Shown here one piece after another: positions 37,464 to 48,812 of a stretch of DNA of 64,000 bases (positions are counted from its first letter, which is position 1; every line of letters starts with the position of its first letter). The notes beneath the pieces are model-generated. The model was not told where the DNA came from. It ran no database searches and was given only the letters and a program-made list of their open reading frames with translations. The stretch is from contig CM038469.1 in NCBI GenBank assembly GCA_021464415.1, forward strand, positions 6,240,501 to 6,304,500, read 5' to 3'. Made by a program: the position numbers and the translations under genes. This DNA comes from Lonicera japonica. Lineage: Eukaryota; Streptophyta; Magnoliopsida; Dipsacales; Caprifoliaceae.

Positions 37464-37770
37464 TCTGATCCATTTGATAACAAGATGAGAAATGATAGCA
37501 AAATCAATTGATTTGTATGAGAAGTTGAAAAAATAAGTTGAGGGATGTGGTGAGACTCTGTCCATCTCATTCTCATTTTTATGAATAATTATTTTACATC
37601 CTCTTTTTTGTTTTTTATGGGAAATTTTTCTGCACAACGATCTAAAGAAATTTTTTCCATGTAAAAAAAAGAAGATATCTCACCACATCCCTCAACTTAT
37701 TTTTCATATTCTCAGAAAATTACATGGATTTTTTTTTTATCATTTTCCATCTTTTTATCAAACGGAGCCA
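37464..37770. mobile_element. Tourist-like MITE (family T2), degraded
   Basis: The left end (GATCCATTTGATAACAAG) and the right end (TTTTTATCAAACGGAGCC) are inverted relatives of the 19,808 element, with the same internal CTCACCACAT and CTCAACTTATTTTTC words. The target duplication is unclear. Confidence 0.6.
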
Positions 37771-38195
37771 CATAGTGAGAATTCTATCTCTTCAAAAGTT
37801 GATAAGAGAGGTGGAGAGTTGAAGAATCTATTGGAGCCTCTAAACCTGGTGTGACATTTTACTTACCTTTTTATGTAACATTTGAAATTTTTGTTTGGAA
37901 ATGATCTTACTAGGTTAATCTGGTGTTCGAATCCCTCCAGATGCACTTACTAAAATAAAAAATAAAAAAATGATTAACTAAATACCCTTCTGTTTTTTAA
38001 ACTATTCCTTATTTTAAAATCCAACACTTGTCTAGTTTACCCCAATTAAAAAGCTTGGGCCGCAGAACCTCTTAACTGATCCATGTCCTTTTAATTTGGT
38101 TTTTTTTTTTTTTACTCTTCTCGCATCATTGTCCCCCAGAGGTCGTCTAAACTGAGGCCCATTGTCCAACATACGTGTAAGGTCTAGAATTCTTA
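37771..38195. other. Intergenic DNA with a box-B-like word
   Basis: GGTGTTCGAATCCCTCC near 37,921 followed by an A-rich tail could be the end of an old SINE; no box A was found. Otherwise nothing is seen. Confidence 0.3.
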
Positions 38196-38514
38196 GGTCT
38201 CGTTTGATTTATGGAAGAAAAATTAATTCTATTATCTTTTTTACGAAAGTAGGAAACTAAATTTTTTGTAAAGTTTTTTTTTTGTGTTTGGTAAAGTATG
38301 AAAAATATTTAAGAAAGGGTATTATTATCCAAATTTTTTGTGATAAATACTTGAAAATCACATAGAAAAATTAATTTCATATATTTTGAGAAGAATAATT
38401 TTATCTTCTACTTTTTCTTCTATCAAAAAAATATTTTTAAAATTTATATTTACTAAACAAAAAAAAATAAAATTTCTCTTTTTGAATATTAAATTTCGTA
38501 AACCAAACAAAACC
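38196..38514. mobile_element. Tourist-like MITE (family T1) upstream of the receptor kinase
   Basis: The inverted ends are GGTCTCGTTTGATTTATGG and the reverse complement of GGTTTTGTTTGGTTTACG. TTA flanks it at 38,193-38,195 and 38,515-38,517. Length is 319 bp. It ends about 290 bases before the kinase start codon, so it may lie in or next to the promoter. Confidence 0.85.
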
Positions 38515-38805
38515 TTAAATTTTCGTGTTGTTTAGTCTCGGGTACTCCAAAGAAATTTTCATACATGGATGGTTGGATTTTTCTCCTCGAAAATTATGGA
38601 CCGCTCACATTTAATTTAAAAGTTGGACTTGAAATTCAGAGTATACTTTGACCATGTCCTTTCCGAGCTCGTTCCTCCTTTATGTCGGTGACTCATTGCC
38701 GTGTGAAAAGATGTTCAACCTCCATTTTCATTTTTCAATCCCCTTACTTCTTCTTCTTCTTCTTTCTTTCTCCCAATCTTTTTAATTGCAAATTATCATT
38801 TAAAA
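38515..38805 (+). promoter_or_regulatory. Upstream region and 5' leader of the thaumatin receptor kinase
   Basis: A CT-rich stretch with CTTCTTCTTCTT at about 38,745-38,775 just before the start codon looks like a plant 5' leader. A shortened counterpart precedes the broken copy at 29,380-29,432. No certain TATA box was found. Confidence 0.4.
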
Positions 38806-41568
38806 ATGGCCCAATTATACCTCCTACTAATTTATTTTCTAACACTCGTTATTCCCCACCTCTTCATATCAGGTTAAAACCAAACATTAATTAAAATTAT
38901 ATATATATATATATATATGTTTTTTGTACAATTTTATTTATGTATGCACTCTCATTCTTAACAAACTAGTATTTTCATTGAAATCCTTTTTCAGGGGTAC
39001 TTTCATCGGCAAATATTACACTAGTTAACAGATGCAATTACACAGTATGGCCAGCCACGGCGAGCACACCTGGCAGTGCACGACTCCCCACCACCGGTTT
39101 TGTCCTCCAAAAAAACGAATCTAGGACCATTAACGCCCCATCGTCCTGGGTAGGCCGCTTCTGGGGTCGCACCCACTGCACCGTTGACTCCACCGGAAAC
39201 TTTTCCTGCCTCACCGGCGATTGCGGCTCCGGAAAAATTGAGTGCCCTCGCTCATTCGGTGCTCCGCCCGCTACGCTTGCTGAGTTCAGTCTAAACAGCG
39301 CTAATGACCTCGATTTTTACGACGTCAGCCTTGTTGATGGGTTCAACCTTCCTATGCTGATTGTACCTCAGGGTGGGACCGGAGTCAATTGTAATAACTC
39401 GGGATGCATTTCAGACTTGAACCAGGCTTGTCCGTCGGAGTTGAAGGTGACGAGTAACGGAGGAGAGGGGGTGGCGTGCAAGAGCCCCTGCGTGGCGTTT
39501 GGGACTGCACAGTACTGTTGCACTGGCGCAAACGACACGTGCAACCTTAATTCCTACACGGTGTATTTCATGAAGACGTGCCCACGCACTTACAGTTACC
39601 CCACTGATCAAGTGACCACCTCCTACAGCTGTGCCGCCGGTGCAGATTACCTAATCACTTTCTGCCCATCCGCAACAGACGAAACAAGTAAGATTAGATG
39701 GATTTTTAAGGCGTGGCCTTACTTAACTAAACATATGCAACCTTGCTTATTTTATATTTACACGAATGGCCTCCTCACATTATAGGATTTACTACCCCTT
39801 GTTAAGGCTCCACATTTAATTTTTGCAATTTTTAATATTGCATTAATTTCATGACAAGCAATAATTTAAACAAAAACAGCCTCTTATCTTCAATTTTGGT
39901 ACATATTGTGTTTGAAAAAGAAAGAGGACTCTTAATATGGGACACATGGAATACTATTTTATTGTCTCCTATTGTACAATGACTAGTTTCCGGTGGTTAG
40001 TGAAAATAAATTATATTAATTAAGTCAAATATAGAACAAATAATAATGGATAAACTCAAAATACTAAATTCCAACAAACTTGAAAAGGTACGGATTGTAC
40101 AAGTTTACTCCAATTTCTATTCTTGTTAATAAACTAATCTAGGACAAACAAAATTGATTAATGGACTAGAATTACCTCATATATATCTTTAATTTTTTTT
40201 TTCTTTTAACGTATTATAGCTTTCCGGCAAAATTTAATCCTGATTTCTTCTCTTTTCCAAGCTGGCCGCAATCCTGAAGTATCTCCTATACCAGCATCAC
40301 CTACACTACGGTCACCTACCCCACCGCCACAAAGGAAACGAAAGACTAGATGGTTATTGACGTTTGGGGTAGTTCTCGGTGGAGGAATAGCGGTACTCTC
40401 AATTTTGAGTTATTTGATTTTTCGGCGATGGCGGAAAGCTGGTTTAACGGACACCAAGTTGGACCCAAGTGGGCCCACAAAGTTCAGCGCTTCGTTCTTA
40501 CCATCAAATATTCGGCGCTTTTCACTTGCCGAAATCAAATCTGGTACTAACAATTTCGATGACAATCTTGTGCTCGGCGTTGGAGGATTTGGCAAGGTGT
40601 ATAAAGGCTGTATAGACAACAATGCAACCACCGTTGCGATCAAGCGGTTGAACGCTCTGTCTCATCAAGGTATTCGCGAGTTCGAAACAGAGATCGAAAT
40701 GCTATCCAAACTACGACATCTTCATCTTGTGTCCTTAATTGGATGCTGTGAGGATAATGGAGAAATGGTACTGGTGTATGATTATATGGCTAACGGTACC
40801 TTACGGGCCAATCTTTGCAAGCCGAATAATCATTTATCATGGAAGCATCGCCTTCAAATATGTATTGGATCTGCACGAGGACTACAATATCTTCATACAA
40901 GTTCAAAGCACAGAATTATTCACCGTGATGTGAAGTCCACCAACATTTTACTAGACGAAAGATGGGTGGCGAAGGTCTCCGATTTTGGTTTGTCCAAGAT
41001 GGGACCCACCGGTGTGTCTCACACCCACGTGAGCACCGTGGTTAAGGGTACTTTCGGGTACTTGGACCCAGAGTACTTTCGACTAAGAAGATTGACAGAT
41101 AAATCTGACGTGTACTCGTTTGGGGTGGTGTTATTCGAAGTGTTGTCCGGTAAGCCAGCAATTATTGAAGACATACCTGAGGAGCCGGTGAATTTGGCTG
41201 ATTGGGCTCGTTGCTGTTATAAAATGGGGGCCCTTGATGAAATTATTGATCTTCATGTACGGGATGAGATTGCACCGGAGTGTTTAAAGAAGTTTGCTGA
41301 TGTAGCTTATAGTTGCATTCAAGAACAAGGGATCATTCGACCGTCGATGAGTGACGTGGTTTGGAGTCTAGAGCTTGCGTTGCAACTTCAAGAGGCTGCT
41401 GAGAATACGAGTGCTAATGGAGACGCACTTGAGAACTTTGAAAATTTCACGAATCTGCCTTTCCATCTTGGAGAGGATGCCTTGACAGAGCTTAATGAGA
41501 GCTTGTCTAGGTCGACTAAATTAACAGGCAGCTCTAGAAGTAGTGTCTCATTACTGAGTAACAACTGA
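38806..41568 (+). CDS. Thaumatin-domain receptor-like kinase with CrRLK1L-type kinase
   Basis: Three exons join in phase: 38,806-38,872, 38,995-39,687 and 40,262-41,568 (both introns phase 1, GT-AG), giving 688 residues. Residues 1-23 form a hydrophobic signal peptide. Residues 29-247 are a complete thaumatin (PR-5) domain: 16 cysteines, family signature [10 protein letters not shown]...C at 90-106, and acidic-cleft residues R81, E119, D132 and D137. A proline-rich, basic linker leads to a membrane span at about 284-307. The kinase has the glycine loop GVGGFGKV (359-366), Lys381, Glu397, HRD (474-476), DFG (494-496) and GYLDPEY, so catalysis looks possible. RPSM..V.W.LE.ALQLQE (613-631) and the FS..EI..AT-like entry are hallmarks of the FERONIA/CrRLK1L kinases, not of PR5K. 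The single kinase exon also fits that family. The ligand is unknown; plasma-membrane signalling is inferred. Confidence 0.87.
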
Positions 41569-43267
41569 TGTATTCAAATAGCCTTGCAATTGGGAATGAA
41601 TATAAAAATGGTTCAATTTGTATATGCAAATGAGTTTGTACATGTCATTGTTATAACAATCTCCACTAATTGTGGTGGGATATTTGGTAAGATTAGTGGA
41701 GCTTTTAACTCCTTTTTGTTTTAAAAGAATATTTTTGTTTATGTTTGAATCATGAGAAATATTCTTTAACAAATTCTTAATGTCATTTTTAGAGGGAAAA
41801 TTAGATTTTTGCATTATTATATTTCTAATAAGTAAACATAACATCGGCTGTTAGCCAAGATGAGTCCCCTCCTACCGCATGACAAACGCCTAGATCTTTT
41901 GTGAACATTGATAGATGTAGTCCAGCCAATACGATCAATCGAACCTTTTAATATACTAGGTATTGCTGTGCCAAATTGGAGCCTTGTTGGAGCAATTCCA
42001 TTCTGAAAATTCACACCCAAAACCCTCTTCTAACTTATCAAGTTCTTCGAATCACTATATCCATGGACAAGCTTGCAAATATTTAATGGGTTAGTGACTT
42101 GGTGCAAATTAACATGTCCTTTTCTGCTGAATTCAGTACTGATGAAGTTGAAGCCAGGGGAGATTCGAATCACGCTAGAGTTTAGCCCAACGACAGGCAC
42201 TTTTGCAGCAATAATGAGGGAGCGGAGAAAAGCGCTACGATTTTTTAGGGCCGCTTTTCAATGAGGTAATTGCTTTGAGAAGGTTAATTCCTTTATATAT
42301 TACAGTGGGCTCAAGGTTGTCTTTCTTTAATAATACACTTGACATTCTGCATTCTACTAGCTCTGTTTCTTGATGAGTGGATTGGGATGCTGGGGTTTGA
42401 TTTGTTTGATTGGGGCAGGGTCCTTTGGCCTAAGGGTATCCTTCGGATGGACAGGTTCTCTTGTGAAAAGAAAGTTTTGAAGGTTTATTTGTATGTGTTT
42501 GTGAAATTAAGGTACAAAAAGGCTGATGTGGAAGGTGGTATCAAAGATTGATAGGGTCGATAATGAGAATTTTTTTTCTGTGGTTTTGGAAAAGCCCACT
42601 AGGGTTTAGGTTAACAAAAAGTTTGTACATGGCCTTGTATGAATATATAATATTAGAGAAAGAAAAAACTGCCAGTTCCTCAGAGAGAATGTAAAGCTCT
42701 ACTGGTTCAGCCTTTGGTGGTTTTTTACATTCAAGAAAATTTTGCTTTGACTTTCGATAATGCTTTGTGTTTTTATTACAAGTTTCTGTTTCCTTCTTGA
42801 AAATCTCTCAAAATTCTTTGTTTTATGTTTTTAAGTTTCCATTAATTTTTCAAGGGATCAATTTTAACGTACAGCTTGCTTGCATTCTTTATAGTAGGGA
42901 GAACTACAATGTCATTTTGTTTGCAGTTAAGATATATTGTATCCTCTTTTTTTTTTTTTTTTTTTTTTTTGGAGCCTCCTATTTTGAAGGTAAATGATTT
43001 TGTTAAAATTTAATATAGTGAAAATTTTCATTAATCTTTTCTAAAATAAATAAATTAAGCAAGTTTTATTTTAAAACTAGTTCACCTGTGATAAAATTCT
43101 GGATCCGCATGAGAACTACATGCCAAGGATCGAGCTACACCTTGAATGTAATATCTAGAACATTATATTCTACTTCATTTTCATGTACAAGTTATGCATG
43201 TGTCATTCGAATATAAGTAATTTTGAAAAAATTGAAAATAATAAATATTCTTCAGCCTGATCATCGC
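41569..43267. repeat. Spacer between kinase and hydrolase copy 3, duplicated at 60.0-62.2 kb
   Basis: It matches 59,975-62,217 apart from a MITE and a 76-bp duplication in the other copy. It contains a 27-base T run (42,944-42,970). The open frames near 42,073-42,551 are not conserved between the two copies. The right edge is an abrupt join into the last part of hydrolase exon 1. Confidence 0.8.
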
Positions 43268-46200
43268 TAGGTCCTTGACTGATCATCTTCTTCAGCCTCA
43301 CCAGCTTCGTAATCAGGTTTGTTCAATTGGAGTGCCTTTTTTTTTTTTGGGTACTGTTGAATAAATTTTAGTGCTGAATATTGAATCTGAATGCTTAATG
43401 TTTAATGCTGAACTGAACTTGTGAAGATTGTGTTGGATTTTATTTTGCTCTGAATGCTGAATATATGGTCTTTCATTTGTACCTTTATTATTATGATATA
43501 TATGAATAACTATTGAATAAAAAGAGTACGGGCATCTATGGAATAAAATTTTCATTGATTTTAAACTCACCATTTAGCTCCGGCCGTGTCTTAATTAAGG
43601 TCCTTTGAATGGTGAATGCTGAATTTTAATCCAATTCCGCACTAAAAGGTGATAAAACAAACACCAAATCTAGCTTTTAATGTTGATTAGACTTCTGTTA
43701 GGTAAAAACAAACACCACCTTATTTGGTTCAGACTGTTCAGTTATGGTGGTTTCTGTTAGCTTTGAAGTAATTCTGTGCTAACAAGGAATTTTCTGTCGT
43801 TTATGTGATTGCATTTTATGTGTTGCAATAACAGTTCTAAATTTGATAGGAGTGATTATTTGGTTTTGTACTGGGTATGGAAACCCTAACAGGTTCTAAC
43901 GCAGATTAAAAGCTAATGAAGGAAAGAAAAGTGGGACCAAATCGAAAAATTCATGTGAGGAGTTTTCCACAATGATAGATTGTTGTAACACGTTAGTCAA
44001 TTCAATTCAGTTGAACTAAATTAGTTAGGTTCAATTATGAAATCGAAGAATTTAACAAAGATGGATCTGGGTGCAACTTCCTTTGATAAGTTCAGGAATA
44101 AAAGAAATTTGCTTTTTCTAGAATTTAGGCTCATTAATGGAATGGAGGAAATGTTGTCTAGAGTGGGTGACTATTAAGACCTGTAAAACTAAAATGGATC
44201 TGGTTGGGACTTCTTAATTTGCTGTTAGTCAATGGATTGAAATCATTTTGGAAATTATTTTATTTGAAATCATGGACTGTGTGGTTTCAAGTTACGTTCT
44301 AATTTTTATCTAAATTTGTTCCCATAAAAAATATGTCCATGAAGCCTCTATATGTCCAAGAAAAATTGATTCCAGTGGAAATTATGCAATCAAACACCAC
44401 TAAAAGTGAAAAAAGAAAAATTGATTTTCAGCATTTTCCATGGAAAAACACTCTCCTGGTTCTCAAACCACGCCCCCTCCCATTGAAATTTGGGCTATGT
44501 GCTTGTAAAATACATATTAGTGGAGGCGTATTAAGTCACAAAAGGTATTCAAAAGTCAGTTGGACCTGCTTGATCTATTTGGAAAGAGAAAAAGGGAAAA
44601 TGGTGAAACTAAAGACATCTTTGTACCTGTTGTGCGTTAAGGTATAAATCGAGCTGCCCCATTAAGTTCTTTTATCGCGTTAGATAGTTTTTCAAGACGC
44701 GCATCCTGTTAAATCTGCGTGCTATGTCGAAATTCAATTATGCGAGAAATTTGTATTCATCTTTCTTTAATTGTTTGCTAGTTTTCTCACTAGTATTCTT
44801 TTGTTTAATAGGATGTAAAGCTTGATGGCGTAGAGACCAACCATTTTGTCCTTGTTCATGGAGGTGGTTTTGTTATAAAACTATAGCACTCCTAGAAGAA
44901 GGTGGATTTAGAGTTACTGACATTGATTTAACCGGCCTGCTATTCAATTTTTGGACACCAACAACATCGCTGAATTGAATAATCTTTCTTCTTTAAAAGT
45001 GCGGGTTATTTTGGTAAAACATGATTTGGGTGATGCATGTATATCATATGTAAGAGTTTGTTTCCATTAAAAGTCTCAAAAGCTGTTTTTATTGCTGCAG
45101 CCATGTTGACTAGTGGACAAAGTACTCTCGATATGTTCTCCCAGAAGGTTTGCGTTTTCACTCAATTCAGAATTTTATCTGTTTCACCCCCTTTCATATT
45201 TATGGAACGACCATATAACCGCTTCACACGAAATTTAACTAGAATCTTGCTTATGTCCGGGGACCCTTTCCCGAGAGCTTCAAGATTTCAAAGTTTTGAA
45301 ATTGATTTGGCCATCCAGATTATTCGTAGTTTAGTGCTTAATTAAGTTGTGTATTTTATTTTATTTTTCAAATGTTTGGAATAATTTAGAGAGATCTTTA
45401 ATGACTATTCTAGGCAGATTCCGATGATCTGATGCAGCAGGCTCAAATATTTATTTATGCAAATGGGAATAATCAAGCTCCAACTGCTATTGATCTTGAC
45501 AAATTTCTTTTGAAGGACTTATTATTCAATCAGAGCCCTGCCAAGGTAAGATGTTTTCTAACGAACAGCTGATAATTTGTTCGATGATAGAATTAGCCTC
45601 CAACGAGAACTACCCATTACATTTGCATTTGAAGAAGTATAAGATAAAACGGGATTTTAGAAATCCATTAGAAGTGGTCCATGTAAAAACATGCGGTGGC
45701 TCCCGAAATTTTTAGTGTGGGTTACAAAGCACCTTCTTTGAGTTGTTCAAATTCAAATAAACCGTTTTTAACTTTATCATCTACTATTTATTGCTCACTT
45801 TTGGGATGATGGGTGGAGAATTTTTTTTTAATACACCCGTTGCCAAAGCCAATATGGCTTTGCCAAAGTAAGTGCTACTGGGAATAGTTGAACCATGTGC
45901 TCTTTGCCTCCAAAAAAAAAATAAATAAATAAATGTGCTCTCACTGTTCTGGCAAAAATCATACTCCCTGCTTACCCAATTAAGTGTTTGGTTTCCTTTT
46001 TAGAACAAAAATAACGTATCAAAACTCACAATTGAAAACATGTTTCATTCTAAAACATTGATTGTGATGAAATTATTGTGTTCTTCAAAACTATGAAGTC
46101 AAACATGAGGGCCGGTCCTGGGGGTTTGCAGGGGATCCCTGATGCAATTAGAGTTTTTATAATTTGTGCAAAAGCCCAAGACTGTAAACACTTTACTAGA

Positions 46201-46610
46201 ATAATGACCCAAGAATTTTGTTGTGTGTTAAAAAGTACCCAACGATTCAATTTATATACAGGGGGACTACATATTTTGTGGACCAACATTGTTAGGTATG
46301 GAATGAGTTTTTACTTATTTGCTTTCACTGTTTCAGGATATCGTGTTAGCATCTGTTTCAATGAGACCGATTCCATTTTCACCAGTTTTGGAGAAGCTCT
46401 CCCTTTCCGAAACAAACTACAGCTCAGTGAGGCGATTTTATATACAAACCTTAGAAGAGTATGCCATACCCATTCCTCTACAAGAGAGCATGATAAACAA
46501 TAGCCCTCCTGAGCATGTTTTCAGGCTTAAGTGTGCTGACCACTCGCCTTTTTCTCAAGGCCTCAAGCCCTACACAGGCTGCTGGTAGAGGTCGCAAAAA
46601 TCCAATAAAT
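43268..46610 (+). pseudogene. Methylesterase-like hydrolase copy 3, broken
   Basis: Only the last ~49 bases of exon 1 remain (to 43,316). Exon 2 starts at 44,812 and loses about 13 bases in the HGGGFG region. Its second half and most of intron 2 are deleted: exon text up to ACCAACAACATC runs straight into intron-2 text. The exon 3 splice acceptor is changed to GCGG before 45,005. Exon 3 has lost the GHDFGG wording (AAACATGATTTGGGTGAT). Exon 4 (45,414-45,545) and exon 5 (from 46,337) are recognisable, with a 1-base loss near 46,550 that shifts the end. No functional product is expected. Confidence 0.88.
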
Positions 46611-47151
46611 TGAAGACATCATTTGATCGGTTAATTTGCTTTTGGAGATTTATATTTATCTTCTAGATTTCAACTGACATGTACCAAGAACTGGTATATG
46701 TACATGTATGCTGCTTTATAATTTGATCAGATATAAATTCAGTTGTGTATGTAGTGTTGTTTTTGGTCATGTACATGCATATTGATTTCGTTAAAATGTT
46801 TTGTTAGAAATTTAAGATGAGAATCCTTATCATGTTCATATGTCTTAAGCTGTTGAGACTAGCTATGAATAGTTGCAAAAATAAAGTGAAAAATAAAGTT
46901 AAATTTGAACAAATTCTCATCTTATATGCATTATTTATTTTGTGTGTGTGTGTGTGTGTGTTATTTTTGGGTTGTACCCACCCAAACCAAGCTTGCTGCC
47001 CTCTTGCGTGAGGATTCCAACAGCCTCCCCGTTTGAGTTTTTTGTTGTTGTTTTGCCTTCGTATTTTATTGTTAAACCCACATGGATCCTTATAGTCAAG
47101 AACCATTGTACTTCATCCACCCTCTCATAGTTGGACTAGGGACTACAATCA

Positions 47152-47500
47152 GGTGCGATGCTATTTACATATTCTATATTTATCACAAATACTTTTTAAT
47201 GGTAAATTTATTATCACTAACACCCCTCTAAGGTTCACATGTGAGAGGTGAGTGCAGTCACATACAATTTATTGGTAATAATTTGTTTAACATCAAGTAA
47301 TGAAGTGCTAGAGTGTTTTTTAAATAAAGTTCGCCTAATGAGAAGTGAGTGCACTCACATAAATTCGGCCCAAATGAGGAGAGTGTGTTGCTAAGCGTTT
47401 GTCTAACATCATGCAATAGAGGAGGAGTGTTAGAATGTGTTTTTAATTAAATTTTTAAAGGAAGATTATAACAAATTTGAAGAATGTAAATAACATTGTC
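47152..47500. mobile_element. Degraded MITE related to the 12.1 kb element
   Basis: Paralogue of 19,154-19,497: GCTATTTACAT on the left and ATGTAAATAACATTG on the right are inverted, with shared GTGAGTGCACTCACAT-type inner sequence. It is inherited from before the duplication. Confidence 0.6.
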
Positions 47501-47509
47501 CATAATTGG

Positions 47510-47768
47510 GCCATATTTTCACAACTTGAACTAATTAAGTACAAAGAACCACGGGCATTTTCCTTTCATTATAATCCACAAAATCAACCACCTTAGCATA
47601 CTTATTTTACCATCTTACGTGTAGGGTTATAATCAGGCCATATTTTCACAACTTGAACTAATTAAGTAGAAAGAGCCTCGGGCATCTTCCTTTCATTATA
47701 ATCCACAAAATCAACCACCTTAGCATACTCATTTTACCATTTTACATTTTTACGTGTAGGGTTATCAT
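47510..47768. repeat. 127-bp tandem duplication
   Basis: GGCCATATTTTCACAACTTG starts at about 47,509 and again at 47,636, and both copies end in TACGTGTAGGGTTAT. It is found only in unit B. Confidence 0.85.
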
Positions 47769-48139
47769 GTAATCATTCGTTACTAAATAATATACATATT
47801 TTAGTATTTGGTGTTTTGGGGGTTTGGGGGAGGGGGTCTCTGTGTGTTGTTGGTGGGACGACTAAAATCGCTGTCTTTTACTGATGTACAATATAGTTCA
47901 ATCATTGGTTATTAAAATAATACACGTATTTTAATACTGGATGTTTGAAGGGAAGATTCGGGTAGGAAGAGTTGAATCATTGCCATCATGACTTATAACA
48001 CACTTCAACCAATACGATTCTTAAGTGATAAAATGGAAAGGAATCATTGACGGATTCAAGAAGACTATAACTCGTCCCTCTAGTGATAATGATGTGGCTA
48101 GCACACAAAGCTCAGCCCAGGTTAGCTCATAATTCTTCT

Positions 48140-48812
48140 TGTGGGTGGTAGAAATCTAACCGAACTTAAATAAGATATAATCGGCCTAAATCTGTAGAAT
48201 CGATAACCAAATTCAACAAAGGTGGCGAAGATGAACAGTAAATTAATAGTAATGATAAATGATTATTTATTTGTGGGGCTAGGTTCCCTCAGTAGCTTTA
48301 ATACCCAATCCGGTAGTACATCATCCCTGAGTGTGTGATTGTGTTCTTCATTAAACTCCAATGGCTTAAAAGGGTATGTTTATAGTAGAGGTAGTTAAGC
48401 TTTCTAGAGAGTACAAATGAGTGCTGCGTAATGAGAAATTGGCTAATCCCTCGCTGTGGGTTCCCCTTATCCTATTCATATAGTTTGGATATGGTTAAAT
48501 TAGGGTTTAGTATGCTAAGAAATTATTATAAAAGGTAAAATTAATCATTACTCCAAGGTTACAAGTGTTCATAACCCTGTTCACATTGATTGAAGTGGTT
48601 ATTTTTCCATTGTCTATCCTTTAGTTCAGCTACCTCTTATCCTCAATTCAATGGATAATGATTGGTCTAATCGTATGTTATCTAATCAATGCGAAACTCG
48701 ATGTTCATCGGCATGAAGGCATCGCTAAGGGTTTCATCTAAAAGTTGGCCCATGGCCTATGTGTTAGGTCAGGGCTTTAACTGAGGCCCATGTACAAAAT
48801 TATCCTTCTACA
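48140..48812. mobile_element. Solo LTR, 673 bp, with CTTCT target duplication
   Basis: The insert starts TGTGGGTGG and ends CTTCTACA (TG...CA). CTTCT flanks it at 48,135-48,139 and 48,813-48,817. Unit A at 19,731-19,735 has a single CTTCT and no insert. There is no internal coding sequence, so this is best read as a solo LTR left by recombination between the two LTRs of a retrotransposon. The lineage is unknown. Confidence 0.85.

Noticed and set aside
39411..39611. Minus-strand frame opposite the thaumatin exon
   Set aside because: Shadow of the GC-richer coding exon on the other strand.
40350..40550. Frame starting ATG at 40,350, as an alternative kinase start
   Set aside because: It is the wrong frame for the kinase; the in-phase splice from the thaumatin exon and the membrane span support the longer model.
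42073..42551. Open frames in the kinase-hydrolase spacer
   Set aside because: The duplicate spacer at 60-62 kb does not keep either frame.
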